Source: Sphaerochaeta sp. UBA5849
GTDB taxonomy: Bacteria; Spirochaetota; Spirochaetia; Sphaerochaetales; Sphaerochaetaceae
Reading direction: 5' to 3'
NCBI GenBank assembly: GCA_002432715.1
Contig: DJGJ01000054.1
Location: 1-33,223 of the forward strand
DNA: 33,223 nt
Positions 8,454-15,102 of the stretch are shown here, piece after piece (within the stretch, counting starts at the first letter, position 1; the number at the start of each line of letters is the position of its first letter). The notes beneath the pieces are model-generated. The model searched no databases, was not told where the DNA came from, and saw only the letters and a list, made by a program, of their open reading frames with translations. The translations under genes were made by a program, and so were the position numbers.

Positions 8454-8482
8454 TTGACTATTGGTGCGAAACGACGTATCAA
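8454..8482 (+). promoter_or_regulatory. Promoter for the DUF2156/GNAT pair
   Basis: TTGACT at 8454-8459, a 17-bp spacer and TATCAA at 8477-8482 lie upstream of the ATG at 8514. A GAGG ribosome site at 8505-8508 sits 5 nt before the ATG, so this is a conventional led transcript. Confidence 0.45.
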
Positions 8483-8513
8483 TACATGCGTATATACAAA
8501 TATTTGAGGTATC

Positions 8514-9377
8514 ATGCTACACTTTTATACACCGTCCTTTGCGGACAAACCACTATTCCCCTCGTACAGCAAGTACTTTGCCTACGAGTATTTTTTTTCC
8601 TATTCAGTCCTTTGGAAAGAAGCCATCGGATTGACCATCTGCAAAACAGACACCGCTCTGTACATGCACCTGGATGTTGACGACTGCTTCCTTCTCCCCA
8701 TAACCGACGACCTACCCAAGGCAATAGCGGAGCTTGAAGCACACTGTTCTGAAAGCGGTCAACGCTTTCACCTCGAGTGCGTTCCCTCAGAACAAGCCCT
8801 GGAACTTGAGAAGATGGGCTATACCATCGAACATGTGCGTGCACTGGATGACTACCTTTACGAGAGCGAGAAGCTCATACACCTCAGAGGCAGGAAACTG
8901 CAGGCAAAGCGAAACCATATCTCCCAGTTCGAGCGCAACTACACCTACTCGGTACGTTCACTCTCCACCAAGGAGATGCGTGACGAGTGTTATACAATGG
9001 CCTCCACCACCTGGGTCGACACCAAGAATAGCAACACCAAGGAAATCCAGGATGAACTGAGGGCGATGCGTCTCGCATTCGACAACTGGGATGCACTTGG
9101 CCTTGTGGGCATGCTGGTCTGCGTAGACCATCATCTGACAGCCTTTACCGTTGGTGAAATCATCGACGACCAACTGGCCATCGTACACTTTGAGAAGGGG
9201 GACACCTCGTACATCGGCATCTATTCGGTGATCAACCAGCTTTTCTGTTCCCAGTACCTCTCCGATGTCAAATATGTCAACCGACAGGAGGACGCGGGAG
9301 TCGAAGGCCTGAGAAAAGCCAAACTCTCCTACAAACCCGACCTCATGGTCGAAAAGTACAGGGTTACCAGACAGTGA
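8514..9377 (+). CDS. DUF2156 (phosphatidylglycerol lysyltransferase C-terminal-like) protein
   Basis: A 287-residue soluble protein of the DUF2156 family, which shares its double GNAT-like fold with the catalytic C-terminal domain of MprF-type aminoacyl-phospholipid synthases. Recognisable parts are the N-terminal YSKYFAYEYFFSYSVLWKE, the DYLYESEKLIHLRGRKLQAKRNHISQFER block (typical 'L.G.kl..KRn.i..F' of the family), AFTVGEIIDDQLAIVHFEKGD, and the closing DVKYVNRQEDAGVEGLRKAKLSYKP. It has no membrane domain, so whether it modifies lipid, peptide or another acceptor is open. The next gene starts on its stop codon (GTGA), indicating translational coupling. Confidence 0.8.
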   Translation: MLHFYTPSFADKPLFPSYSKYFAYEYFFSYSVLWKEAIGLTICKTDTALYMHLDVDDCFLLPITDDLPKAIAELEAHCSESGQRFHLECVPSEQALELEKMGYTIEHVRALDDYLYESEKLIHLRGRKLQAKRNHISQFERNYTYSVRSLSTKEMRDECYTMASTTWVDTKNSNTKEIQDELRAMRLAFDNWDALGLVGMLVCVDHHLTAFTVGEIIDDQLAIVHFEKGDTSYIGIYSVINQLFCSQYLSDVKYVNRQEDAGVEGLRKAKLSYKPDLMVEKYRVTRQ

Positions 9378-10150
9378 TCATAGAACGGGCAAGCCAAGAA
9401 GATTTTTCCTCTCTCAAGCAACTTTGGTCGACTGTCTTCTCGGAAGACCCGGTCTTTCTTGAGCACTTCTTCTCCACACGGTTTGCCAGCGAGCACATCT
9501 TCGTAGCACGCAAGGACTGCAACATTGTAAGTGCCCTGCACGCCCTGCCCGCCCACTACCTGCAACACGGAGCGATTAAGCCATGTTCCTTCATTGTGGG
9601 TGCTGCAACATACGTCGAGTACCGAAAGCAAGGCATCATGGGAGCATTGCTTGCAGCAACGAAGAGGGCATACGACCATCCCATCACGCTCTTTCCTGCA
9701 GTCAGGCCCTTCTACGAAGCACATGGATACTTCACCACCTCCTCGGTTCTCTCATTTTCCTTGGAGGGTGTTGTTCCATCCTCGGATGTTTCCATTCCGA
9801 TCGAGTATTCACAATTGGACAGCCTCTACCGAGCCGAACATGATCAGAGCGGCTGCCTGCTTCGCGATGAGGAGGCTTGGAAGTTCCTGACCGAAGGCTA
9901 TCAGACACTCTGTGTTGAAAACGGTTATGCATTCATCAGCGAAGGCAAGGCTGTCGAGGCTTGTGCAACCAGCAAGACAGCGGCAACCAGGCTCTTGGCC
10001 TTGCTTGCCGGTCACGGGGTTTCAGAAGTACACGCCCTTGAGAATTCGTTCATTGCCATGTCGCTGAACAGACAAAAAGCAGTGCCCATCCCGATGGGGA
10101 TGAGCACTGACAAAGCCATGCAAGGTGTGTATATTGCTGAACAATACTAA
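9374..10150 (+). CDS. GNAT-family N-acetyltransferase
   Basis: A 258-residue protein starting with GTG at 9374, overlapping the previous stop by 4 bp. The N-terminal half has the Eis-like GNAT arrangement: a starting ERASQEDFSSLKQLWSTVF, a beta strand before FIVGAATYVEYRKQGIMGALLAATKRA (acetyl-CoA-binding loop, Q/R-x-x-G-x-G/A type), and then PFYEAHGYF, the classic strand near the end of the fold. The C-terminal half is less defined. It is expected to acetylate a small molecule or protein; pairing with the DUF2156 protein suggests linked activities. The stop is 3 bp from the stop of the convergent exported protein gene. Confidence 0.75.
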   Translation: MIIERASQEDFSSLKQLWSTVFSEDPVFLEHFFSTRFASEHIFVARKDCNIVSALHALPAHYLQHGAIKPCSFIVGAATYVEYRKQGIMGALLAATKRAYDHPITLFPAVRPFYEAHGYFTTSSVLSFSLEGVVPSSDVSIPIEYSQLDSLYRAEHDQSGCLLRDEEAWKFLTEGYQTLCVENGYAFISEGKAVEACATSKTAATRLLALLAGHGVSEVHALENSFIAMSLNRQKAVPIPMGMSTDKAMQGVYIAEQY

Positions 10151-10153
10151 GGC

Positions 10154-11371
10154 CTAACGCACGGTAAGTTCAAAAGCATGAGTCCAGCTGTCTCCCCTGT
10201 CGTTGGTGATCGTCAGGGTGAAAGGAAGGACCGTACCGGCAGGTGCCGAATCGCTTACAATGAAGCGGAATGTATTGGCCTCGCCGCGAACCGCCTGCTT
10301 TGACTTGGTTGCAAAGCGACTGTTGTTCGTACTGGAAAGCCCTGCGGACAGTCGACCCAGCTGAAGCTCACCCTTCAACATCCTGACATATTCACTCTCA
10401 GATGAAAGCGTCGCCTTCAGACCTGTGAGGTTCACATTACCCGTATTGGTGTAGGAGAACCCGATACCGATCTGGGTGTTGGTTGGAAGCTTTGTCCGGT
10501 CGTAGTAGAGGACAGTTACATCCTCGATTGCAAGTTGCTTCCATAACGCCTCGAAGAGCGCCCCTTTCCCCTCTACAGTATAGGTAGACGGGTCGGTGAT
10601 GAGCTTTCCTGTCGTGCGGTCATACCAACCGGCGAAAATCGCCGATGCATCACCACTGGTAGGCGTCGGAACCTCGACCTTGCCTTCCTCAAAGAAGATA
10701 TCGGTCTTGTTCATTTCGTCGACGAACCTGACCCCGCTCTGGTAGATGGCATAGAGCGTCTGATCGGTATAGCTCATGGTGATCGTCTCCCCTGGCTGAT
10801 AAGTGACCTCATCAGGGGTCAAACCCCAACCGACAAGTACGCCTAGGCGAGCTGAATTGAGCCTGATCTGGGAACTGTCGGGAAGGGTGATCTCAGACCC
10901 CGGCTCGCGACGAATCTGCTGACGATAGCTGTAGCTGTAGGTCTCATCCTCGGCAGAGAAGTCGAGCGTCAGCGACGGCTTATAGTGGGGGCTGGTTTGA
11001 TAGAGCCATGCGGCATACTCGCTTCGCTCGGGCTCATCAAGGGCCAGAATCCTCTGCAGCAGTGCATCGGTCTGAGCGCTGGTCATCTGGTAGCTTGCAA
11101 GCCTGTCCAGATTCTCCCAAGCTTCACGGTAGGCATCTCTATCGCCCTTGGCCCGCGCCTGGGTAAGATTCTTGTACGCTTCGTCCTGTTCGCGTACCAC
11201 CGCTCGCTTCAGGGTATCGATGGACTTCCTCAGATCTTCAAGACTCGTGGCTGTGATATCCGAAGTCTGAAGAGCAGCATACTGTTTCTCAGCGGTCGGA
11301 GAGGCTGCCAAGAATGCCATTCCAACCAATACAAGTAGACTAATCATCAAGAGTATACGTGTTCGCTTCAT
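10154..11371 (-). CDS. Exported protein with InlB-like (Listeria-Bacteroides) repeat segments
   Basis: A 405-residue protein of unknown function. The ATG at 11371 is chosen because GGAGG lies 7 nt upstream. The first 25 residues (MKRTRILLMISLLVLVGMAFLAAS) are a signal peptide. Next comes a charged helical region (about 30-120, SLEDLRKSIDTLKRAVVREQ...), then beta-rich sequence. Two segments resemble InlB B-repeats: GWGLTPDEVTYQPGETITM with TLYAIYQ, and AGWYDRTTGKLITDPSTYTV with LFEALWK. The last 110 residues look like an immunoglobulin-type fold (GFSYTNTGNVNLTGLKATLS ... PFTLTITNDRGDSW). It is probably periplasmic or surface exposed and may bind other molecules. No catalytic motif is seen. Confidence 0.7.
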   Translation of the reverse strand: MKRTRILLMISLLVLVGMAFLAASPTAEKQYAALQTSDITATSLEDLRKSIDTLKRAVVREQDEAYKNLTQARAKGDRDAYREAWENLDRLASYQMTSAQTDALLQRILALDEPERSEYAAWLYQTSPHYKPSLTLDFSAEDETYSYSYRQQIRREPGSEITLPDSSQIRLNSARLGVLVGWGLTPDEVTYQPGETITMSYTDQTLYAIYQSGVRFVDEMNKTDIFFEEGKVEVPTPTSGDASAIFAGWYDRTTGKLITDPSTYTVEGKGALFEALWKQLAIEDVTVLYYDRTKLPTNTQIGIGFSYTNTGNVNLTGLKATLSSESEYVRMLKGELQLGRLSAGLSSTNNSRFATKSKQAVRGEANTFRFIVSDSAPAGTVLPFTLTITNDRGDSWTHAFELTVR

Positions 11372-11460
11372 AGGCAATCCTCCTTCATCTCTTGTTACCT
11401 ATTTCTATAGCAACAGAGGGGTAGGAAGGCAACACCTGCAAGCATATCTTCACCTACTCT

Positions 11461-12120
11461 TTAACTCTTTGAAGAAATATGAAGATGCACCTGCCGGCCA
11501 TTGAAGGAAAGCAACTCTTCGTTTCTCAGCAATGCAAGCTCCCGGCTCAGGGAAGTGCGTGCATACCCAAGCCGATGAGCAAGCTCGGTCTTGCTCATCG
11601 GCAAGGTCACCATATCGCTGCCCTGCTGCAGGGAAAGCCGGCTCAAGTAATCGAGCAGGCTTTGCCTGAGCGTCTGCTCATTGAGCTTGGTTACGGTGAG
11701 GCCCAGTTCATAGGTGCGGTCGCTGATGATTTGCAGCAACCCCACCAGAAAATCCGGCTTGGCTGAACACAGGGACAACACCACACTTCTCTTGATCCGT
11801 ATGACGCAGCATGCTCGGTCGCAAACAACCTGGAGCGGATACTGGTTGTACCTGCTGAAGAGCAAAGTCGCCCCCCAGATCTCTCCTGCCTCAAGCACTC
11901 TGGCTTTGAAGACGGTCCCCTGCTCGTCGATGCTCTGCAGCGAGAGCCTGCCTTCCACTATCACATCGAGGGAGGTGCATGCGTCGCCCTGCAAAGCGAC
12001 CAGTTGATCCTTTGCATAGTGCATGAGCTTCATGCCGCCTTCCTTGAGAAACTGAGACAACTCCTCTTCTGAAAAGCATTGGAACAGGGCAACCTTGGAC
12101 AGTGAGCGTGCAATTTCCAT
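11461..12120 (-). CDS. Crp/Fnr-family transcription regulator
   Basis: A 219-residue regulator. The ATG at 12120 is preferred over an upstream TTG because GGAGG sits 5 nt before it. Residues 1-125 form a cyclic-nucleotide-binding-type beta barrel (LFQCFSEEELSQFL, LQGDACTSLDVIVEGRLSLQ, GEIWGATLLFS). A long dimer helix follows, then a Crp-type winged HTH (MSKTELAHRLGYARTSLSRELALLRNEELLSF). No N-terminal four-cysteine cluster for an Fe-S centre is evident, so direct oxygen sensing as in Fnr is unlikely; the effector is unknown. It is divergently transcribed from a cupin/ferredoxin membrane protein pair, its most likely target. Confidence 0.85.
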   Translation of the reverse strand: MEIARSLSKVALFQCFSEEELSQFLKEGGMKLMHYAKDQLVALQGDACTSLDVIVEGRLSLQSIDEQGTVFKARVLEAGEIWGATLLFSRYNQYPLQVVCDRACCVIRIKRSVVLSLCSAKPDFLVGLLQIISDRTYELGLTVTKLNEQTLRQSLLDYLSRLSLQQGSDMVTLPMSKTELAHRLGYARTSLSRELALLRNEELLSFNGRQVHLHISSKS

Positions 12121-12148
12121 GCAAACCTCCAAAAGTGTAGCATATGTA

Positions 12149-12198
12149 ACAGTCTATCGCGCTCTTGTTTCCTATACTAGCTTTACTGCAAGAAGGAG
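12149..12198 (+). promoter_or_regulatory. Promoter and ribosome site of the cupin/4Fe-4S operon
   Basis: TATACT at 12173-12178 is a good -10; the -35 (near 12149-12155) is poor, as is common for activator-dependent promoters. AAGGAG at 12193-12198 lies 6 nt before the ATG. This 84-bp divergent space would hold the Crp/Fnr regulator site, but no classic TTGAT-N4-ATCAA palindrome is visible. Confidence 0.4.
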
Positions 12199-12204
12199 AA
12201 TTCC

Positions 12205-12534
12205 ATGATTGAAAAGCCCTATACCTACACGCAAAGCAATGAGAAGGTCATAGAGAAACTGATCGGAGACGACACTGCGATGATCAACCACGTAGTGTTG
12301 GCACCAGGTGATGCACTACCTGAACACTATTCCGATTCGAACGTCTATCTGATTGTTGTACAAGGCAGCCTCACGATTCAGCTGGAAGACCAGGAGGCAC
12401 ACTCTTATCAGGCTTCGGTGGTGAATATACCATGCCACATCAAAATGAATATTTCGAATACAAGCAAGCAAGTGTTGGAATTCTTCATCGTAAAGGCACC
12501 CCACCCACGGGTATACAAGGCACAAACTCTATGA
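12205..12534 (+). CDS. Small single-domain cupin protein
   Basis: A 109-residue protein built of one cupin barrel. LAPGDALPEHYSDSNVYLIVVQGSL fits cupin motif 1 with His and Glu metal-ligand candidates reduced compared with enzymes, and YQASVVNIPCHIKMNISNTSKQVLEFFIVKAPHP fits motif 2. Such minimal cupins act as metal- or small-ligand-binding proteins; the function here is not clear. The stop overlaps the ATG of the 4Fe-4S membrane protein (ATGA), and the pair is divergent from a Crp/Fnr regulator, so a role in redox or metal response is an inference. Confidence 0.75.
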   Translation: MIEKPYTYTQSNEKVIEKLIGDDTAMINHVVLAPGDALPEHYSDSNVYLIVVQGSLTIQLEDQEAHSYQASVVNIPCHIKMNISNTSKQVLEFFIVKAPHPRVYKAQTL

Positions 12535-13142
12535 AAAAAGTACTACAACGGACCGTTCAGGTCGTATTCCTGGCTCTCTTTGTCTTTTTGCTCATCCAAG
12601 GGAAGGTGCAGGTCTGGATGGCAATCTTCGTTGGATCAACAATCCTCGCCCTTATCTTCTCCCGCTTCTACTGTGGCTGGATCTGTCCCATCAACACCAT
12701 CTTAAGGCCCATGGCCTACCTGAAGAAAAAGCTGAAGATCAAGAGCCTGAAGACTCCCGCTTTTTTCAAGAACGGAGTATTCAGGATTCTTATGCTTCTG
12801 GGATTCCTGGCCGTGATGGTCGTGGTTTTCAGAACCGGCAAAAAGCTTCCCGTCCTGCCATCGCTTGTTGTAGCGGCAGTCTTTCTCTCCCTCTTCTTTG
12901 AGGAAGAGCTGTGGCACCATTGGCTCTGCCCCTACGGGACCATCCTCTCCCTGCCGGCAAGGAGGGCTAAAAAGTCCATGGTCATTGACCCATCACTCTG
13001 TACCAACTGCAACCGGTGTGCAAAGGCCTGCCCAAGCGGGGCCATTGTGAAGGAAGAGAAACACCGGATAGTGAAGAGCGAGTGCCTGGTGTGCCATGAG
13101 TGCGAGCGCGTATGCACCAAGGGTGCGATTTCCTACAAATAA
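12531..13142 (+). CDS. NapH/CcoG-type 4Fe-4S membrane protein
   Basis: A 203-residue protein starting at the ATG that overlaps the cupin stop. Four hydrophobic membrane segments alternate with two CxxxCP-like sites typical of NapH/YccM/RsxB-like electron carriers: FYCGWICPIN after segment 2 and HWLCPYGTI after segment 4. The C-terminus is a soluble bacterial ferredoxin domain with two 4Fe-4S motifs, CTNCNRCAKACPSG and CLVCHECERVC. It should move electrons at the cytoplasmic membrane. A missing quinol dehydrogenase or terminal reductase nearby means its partner is unknown. Confidence 0.85.
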   Translation: MKKVLQRTVQVVFLALFVFLLIQGKVQVWMAIFVGSTILALIFSRFYCGWICPINTILRPMAYLKKKLKIKSLKTPAFFKNGVFRILMLLGFLAVMVVVFRTGKKLPVLPSLVVAAVFLSLFFEEELWHHWLCPYGTILSLPARRAKKSMVIDPSLCTNCNRCAKACPSGAIVKEEKHRIVKSECLVCHECERVCTKGAISYK

Positions 13143-13167
13143 CAACTACCTCGTGTGGATACTGCAA

Positions 13168-13197
13168 ACAGGAAGAGCGGTTGCTCTCCCTGCCTGT
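13168..13197. terminator. Possible shared hairpin between convergent genes
   Basis: AGAGC-GGTT-GCTCT (13174-13187) forms a short stem that can be extended by ACAGG/CCTGT outside an internal bulge. It lies in the 81-bp gap between the 4Fe-4S membrane protein and the convergent peroxiredoxin. There is no strong T-tract on either side, so a terminator role is tentative. Confidence 0.3.
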
Positions 13198-13223
13198 ATT
13201 TCACCAGCTGTTCTTCTGTTTAT

Positions 13224-13904
13224 TTACTTTGTTTCCTTACGGAAGCAGAGGAACCAGTCAAGGCAGTACTGATTCTCGTCCTTGCTCTCCATGCGCTCCT
13301 TGGCCGTCCCGCAGCTGCCGGGGGTGGGGATGATGACATCCTGACCGGGTCTCCAGTTAGCAGGAGTGGCGATCTGCTCCTTGTCTGCCTTCTGAAGGGC
13401 GAGCACGACGCGCTTGATCTCGTCGAAGTTGCGGCCGGTGGAAGCGGGATAGAACAGAATGGTTCTCACGACGGCGTTGGGGTCGATGACAAAGACCGCA
13501 CGAACCGCCTGGGTGGAGGACTGGGACTGGACCATGCCGTACTTGCGGGCGACATCCATCTTGATATCCTCGATGACCGGGAACTTCACCTCAACATGCT
13601 TCATGCCGTTCCACTCAAGCTCCTGGATTTTTCTCAGCCAGGCGATGTGGGCATACAGCGAGTCGATGGAAAGACCGACCAACTCGGTGTTCAGGGATCT
13701 GAACTCATCAGCCATCGAGGCGAATGTCATGAATTCGGTGGTACAGACGGGTGTGAAGTCTGCCGGGTGGCTGAAAAGGATAACCCACTTGCCCTTGTAA
13801 TCCTCGGGAAAACTAATCGGTCCTTGGGTGGTAACCGCTTTGAAAGCGGGAGCCTTGTCACCGATCAAAGGCATGCTGGTACCGGTGTTCTGCATTTCTT
13901 CCAT
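13224..13904 (-). CDS. Peroxiredoxin, Prx6-type with Cys-rich C-terminus
   Basis: A 226-residue thiol peroxidase that reduces hydrogen peroxide and organic peroxides. The ATG at 13904 is chosen because AAGGAG lies 9 nt upstream; an earlier in-frame ATG (13913) abuts that site. The peroxidatic cysteine is Cys54 in HPADFTPVCTTEF. The C-terminal arm SCGTAKERMESKDENQYCLDWFLCFRK carries three more cysteines, the layout seen in the archaeal-like Prx6 group where they act in resolution. It is monocistronic with a well-formed promoter and an AT-rich operator-like repeat, fitting an oxidative stress defence gene of an anaerobe. Confidence 0.9.
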   Translation of the reverse strand: MEEMQNTGTSMPLIGDKAPAFKAVTTQGPISFPEDYKGKWVILFSHPADFTPVCTTEFMTFASMADEFRSLNTELVGLSIDSLYAHIAWLRKIQELEWNGMKHVEVKFPVIEDIKMDVARKYGMVQSQSSTQAVRAVFVIDPNAVVRTILFYPASTGRNFDEIKRVVLALQKADKEQIATPANWRPGQDVIIPTPGSCGTAKERMESKDENQYCLDWFLCFRKETK

Positions 13905-13947
13905 GATGTGCATCTCCTTGGGTTTTGTTGTGATATCTGATGAGCTG

Positions 13948-13976
13948 ATAGTAATCAATCTCATTAATAATATCAA
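13948..13976 (-). promoter_or_regulatory. Peroxiredoxin promoter
   Basis: On the minus strand TTGATA (13976-13971), a 17-bp spacer and TACTAT (13953-13948). Transcription would start near 13941, giving a leader of about 37 nt that includes the AAGGAG ribosome site. Confidence 0.6.
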
Positions 13977-13993
13977 GTACTTATTAATAATTT
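13960..13993. repeat. Phased direct repeat at the peroxiredoxin promoter
   Basis: Two copies of CTnATTAATAATnT begin at 13960 and 13980, exactly 20 bp apart (two helical turns). One lies in the spacer of the peroxiredoxin promoter and the other just upstream of its -35. The second contains the palindrome TTATTAATAA. The layout is what a repressor or activator binding side by side would need; a PerR/Fur-type peroxide regulator is one candidate. Confidence 0.5.
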
Positions 13994-14008
13994 ATTTCAT
14001 TAACTGTA

Positions 14009-14066
14009 GGGTATCTGTTTTCCAGTGTTCTGTGCCGACAGCTTGTGTTCTTGGAAAACCGTACCC
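14009..14066. repeat. Long-spaced inverted repeat upstream of the LacI-type regulator
   Basis: Left arm GGGTA-TCT-GTTTTCCA (14009-14024) and right arm TGGAAAAC-CG-TACCC (14052-14066) are inverted copies: 8 bp plus 5 bp of perfect pairing around a 27-nt centre. The centre holds a small CTGT/ACAG stem and a direct repeat of GTGTTCT (14025 and 14045). The arm centres are about 42 bp apart, four helical turns, which suits a looping operator. Confidence 0.5.
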
Positions 14067-14097
14067 AAGCAAGGAAACCCATGCTACACTTGCCTGC

Positions 14098-15102
14098 ATG
14101 GGAAAGAATGTTGGAAGAGAGGATGTTGCAAAGGCGGCAGGGGTATCGGAATCGACGGTATCGCGTGCACTCAACAACTCCCCTCTGATCAGTGAAGAGA
14201 TCAAGAAGAAGGTCAGGCAGGCTGCAGAGAAGCTGGGGTATTTCCCCTCCCGCACCGCCACCTTGTTTGCGAGCAACCGAAGTTTCGCCATCGGTTTTGT
14301 GGTCCCCTTCTACCCATCAATCATGCCCTTCACCCGCCCCTACTTCCCCTCGTTGCTCGATGGCCTGCTGCTGGGAAGCCTTGAACACAACTATACGATC
14401 AGCATCGTCTTCGAGAACCATTTGGGCCGGTATCGTTCCTATCAGGAGCTCATCAACAGCCATAGCTTTGACGGCCTGGTCTTCGCCATCACCAAGGACC
14501 ATTTCCCGGAACTGCAGCCCTTGATTGACCACTCACTTCCCTTTGTCCTGGTCAACAACTATCAACAAGGTGCGGCCAGCATTTATGCGCGACCGGATGT
14601 GGGCATGACCAAAGCCTTCGAGCATGCAATTGGATTGGGCCACTCACACATCGGCTACATTACCGGAGACCTGCAGTTCAAGAACGGCAAGGACAGGCTG
14701 GCCATGTTCGAGAAATTGGCGGCACACCACCACTGTACGACAACAATCGTTGAAGGTGACTTCTCGCGCAGTTCGGGCTTTGACGCCTTCAGCCAGCTGA
14801 GAAACGGGCCGTCATTGGTGATGACAGCCAGCGACCGCCAAGCCTTCGGATTCTTCCAAGCCTGCAGTGAACACACAAAACGGGTGCCGCAGGATATTTC
14901 GGTCATCGGATATGACAATTTCCAGCCTGCAAGCACCAGCGCCCCGCCTTTGACCACAGTGAACCATCCCATCACCGAGATGGGAAAAGAAGCAGTCCTG
15001 ATGTTGGTCAGCATGATCGAGCAGGGAAGGGCCGGACAGCAGAAGTGGGCTGATACCGACTTCGTCATCCGCAAGTCCACCACGCGATACGGAGGTGCCT
15101 GA
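14098..15102 (+). CDS. LacI/GalR-family transcription regulator
   Basis: A 334-residue regulator. The N-terminal HTH (VGREDVAKAAGVSESTVSRALNN, residues about 5-27) and hinge (SRTATLFASNRS) are followed by the periplasmic-binding-protein-like effector domain (AIGFVVPFYPS, FDGLVFAITKDH, IGYITGDLQF, DISVIGYDNFQPAS, TTVNHPITEMGKEA). The ATG at 14098 is right because the HTH starts at once. No Shine-Dalgarno site precedes it; TACACT lies 7 nt before the ATG. The next gene starts on its stop codon (TGATG), so it is in an operon with the enzymes it most likely controls. The effector should be a sugar from this pathway. Confidence 0.9.
   Translation: MGKNVGREDVAKAAGVSESTVSRALNNSPLISEEIKKKVRQAAEKLGYFPSRTATLFASNRSFAIGFVVPFYPSIMPFTRPYFPSLLDGLLLGSLEHNYTISIVFENHLGRYRSYQELINSHSFDGLVFAITKDHFPELQPLIDHSLPFVLVNNYQQGAASIYARPDVGMTKAFEHAIGLGHSHIGYITGDLQFKNGKDRLAMFEKLAAHHHCTTTIVEGDFSRSSGFDAFSQLRNGPSLVMTASDRQAFGFFQACSEHTKRVPQDISVIGYDNFQPASTSAPPLTTVNHPITEMGKEAVLMLVSMIEQGRAGQQKWADTDFVIRKSTTRYGGA

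Noticed and set aside
12121..12204. Classic Fnr/Crp palindrome in the divergent promoter
   Set aside because: No TTGAT-N4-ATCAA or TGTGA-N6-TCACA site is visible; only weak half-matches such as GTAACA and TTGTTTC occur.
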